Source: Trichinella spiralis (lineage: Eukaryota; Nematoda; Enoplea; Trichinellida; Trichinellidae). Taken from it: a stretch of DNA of 64,000 nt. Location: NCBI GenBank assembly GCA_000181795.3, contig CM012955.1, positions 4,682,488 through 4,746,487 of the forward strand. Direction: 5' to 3'. The notes beneath the pieces are model-generated. The model did not search any database. It was not told the origin of the DNA and saw nothing but the letters and a program-made list of their open reading frames with translations. How positions within the stretch are numbered: the first letter of the stretch is position 1; each line of letters starts with the position of its first letter. This document shows, one piece after another, positions 62,601 through 64,000 of the stretch. Made by a program: the position numbers and the translations under genes.

Positions 62601-63647
62601 TTTTATGTTGTATTTACAAAAGAAGAAGAAAGTTTTCTTATTATTTATTTTTTTAAATAGCACTTGTTTGAATGCATAGTGGTTGAAAAAATGCTGAATT
62701 ATTTCGTATATACATATATATGCATATATGCATGTGTAGTGAAGGTGGAACATATTTGCTTGGCCTTTGGCAACTTTTTTACCCATTTCACAGAATTCCC
62801 AATTTCGAATCGTTTTCATTTATCGAACAGCAACGGCGACCTGTTTAATAAACAATCTGTAATAATTCTTTTTTTATATATAAATTTTATTCAGATTAAA
62901 GACGTTAGGCTGTTGGGAAAAAAAATTTGGTTTTTTATCTGTTTCAGTAATCTATGAAAAGCAGTATGTATCCATTTGATAAGAATGTTGTTCATCAGTT
63001 GGAAAATGAAAAATTGCTTTTGCATTTGAATATTAGTGAAAATATTGTTCCTCTGTAAAATAATGCTTATTTCTCACGTCAGTTGCATATTTCCACTTTT
63101 AGTACTAATACAGATAATGATAATAAATGATGATTTGATGTTTTGTCTGCTTAATCATTTGTCGAGATTTCTGATGAATGAAGCTTCTATTTAGTAGTAG
63201 TAATGGCACCGTTGTTGTATTTGTATTTTCTGCTAAATGGAATGAATTAATGTGTGCTTTCAGACTGGGAACAATGGGCTGTTTGTTTGTTGTTCATTGG
63301 TTCAATTTTCTTTTTTCAACAACAGCAGGGGTTTTTTTCACTTATGAAGAATTGAAAAATTCGACCCTCACCTTTGTTTCATTTGTTCCAATTTTATTTT
63401 ATTTGTTCATTGAAGTTGGGGATTTTTTTTCTCTTCTTGTTCTCTTTCACACTGTTGTCGCACAGCTGACCTTCCTTCATTCATGCTTTTACTGTTTTTT
63501 TTATTTCATTTTAATTTTTCAGGTTGAAGATGCCGCGATGCAGATCGTTTCCTGTCAAAACGCTACGCCAGTTGATTATGGGAATTACTTGGACTTGGAC
63601 ATGTCGTTGGTGGAACAGCCGGACGAGTTGGCTGTTCTGAAAGAGAG
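59649..63647 (+). CDS. FHOD-family formin, first two coding exons (continues past right edge)
   Basis: Exon 1 (59649-59873) starts MQQQPLRRN, runs through an Asp-rich stretch and reaches TIRVQYLNDKDPF, then PSVLRLLNAPHK at a GTAACC donor. Exon 2 (63523-63647) begins VEDAAMQIV and contains YLDLDMSLVEQPDELAVL before a GTGAGT donor. Both match the start of FHOD1/FHOD3, where a CRVQ(Y/F)L-D-DPF strand, VHRLL-APHK, and YLDLE-TLAEQRDEL occur in that order; this is the N-terminal GTPase-binding-like region. FHOD formins assemble unbranched actin and in nematodes act in muscle. The FH1 and FH2 domains must lie to the right of the window. The exon 1 junction is phase 0 and exon 2 ends in phase 2. I could not place exon 3 with confidence in 63.65-64.0 kb. 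Confidence 0.88.
59874..63522 (+). other. 3.65 kb intron 1 of the formin gene
   Basis: Simple repeats are concentrated at its 5' end: (GA)n 59902-59926, (TG)n 59943-59958, (GAT)n 60280-60302 and (TG)n 60398-60418. The rest is AT-rich. A plus-strand frame at 61614-61871 ends in a hydrophobic stretch but has no supporting splice signals. Confidence 0.6.
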
Positions 63648-64000
63648 GTGAGTGTTCAAATTGCAAAAATCAGAAAAAAACGGAAAGCATTTACCTTATT
63701 ATTATCAGCATATCACTGAATGCAATTGAACAAGTAAATAAGTAAGTGATGCATACATATAAGTATACGTATACGTATGTATGTGTGCGTGTGATCATTG
63801 GTATGAAATGTAGTTCAAGCGGACTTGTCAAAATATACCGCGTGCCGATTCGCGATTTCGTGTCCTTTTCGTCACCGCGTCCAGTTGGTGGTCATCCGCA
63901 TTGTGTTGACCTTAAAACTATGCGCCTGTGCTGACGCGGTCAGGTCGACGACAGAAGGGTGGATCCGTTTGTGCTCACGTAACGGTTTGGGAACTCTCTC

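Overview
The window is animal nuclear DNA and looks nematode-like. It is AT-rich, with spliced genes, TTTTCAG-type acceptors, GTAAG-type donors and introns from about 40 bp to 5 kb. Three candidate microRNA hairpins carry the seed shared by miR-87, miR-233 and miR-356. The long introns and the retained ZNF423/521-like and SPIDR-like genes argue against a compact genome such as Caenorhabditis; an early-branching nematode is my guess, not a demonstration. No mobile element with coding capacity, rRNA, tRNA or CRISPR was recognised. All gene models were joined by hand from reading frame and splice phase, without similarity searches.

Layout. (1) 1-6.7 kb, minus strand: a tandem array of four-exon genes of the UBASH3-type histidine phosphatase fold whose catalytic residues are all replaced. 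Two copies are complete, and the 5' flank of a third lies at the left edge. The units also duplicate X-box-like and E2F/CCAAT-like sites. (2) 7.2-9.15 kb, minus: a two-exon gene resembling the N-terminal part of the recombination scaffold SPIDR. (3) 10.56-11.06 kb, minus: a four-exon gene for a charged 103-residue protein of unknown function. (4) 13.4-21.4 kb, minus: a complete six-exon ZNF423/ZNF521 (OAZ) orthologue of 1209 residues. Its first exon encodes only the NuRD-recruiting motif and sits behind a 3.4 kb intron. (5) 21.4-29.3 kb: non-coding, with many short tandem repeats near the zinc-finger promoter. (6) 29.33-29.94 kb, plus: NUDT2, the Ap4A hydrolase. (7) 32.2-34.5 kb, plus: three microRNA-like hairpins. 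(8) 37.5-46.3 kb, plus: a 12-exon secreted, Cys-rich protein with a hydrophobic tail. (9) 48.5-56.9 kb, plus: a five-exon gene for a 1471-residue acidic protein with five copies of a W-x-Q-F-C-D-Y repeat that I cannot assign to a family. (10) 59.65 kb to the right edge, plus: the first two exons of an FHOD-family formin.

The genes look functionally unrelated (signalling pseudoenzymes, DNA repair, transcription, nucleotide clean-up, secretion, actin assembly), as is usual for a eukaryotic chromosome. The least expected items are the pseudophosphatase array, the hairpin cluster, the extra C-terminal fingers on the ZNF423/521 orthologue and the W-x-Q-F-C-D-Y protein.
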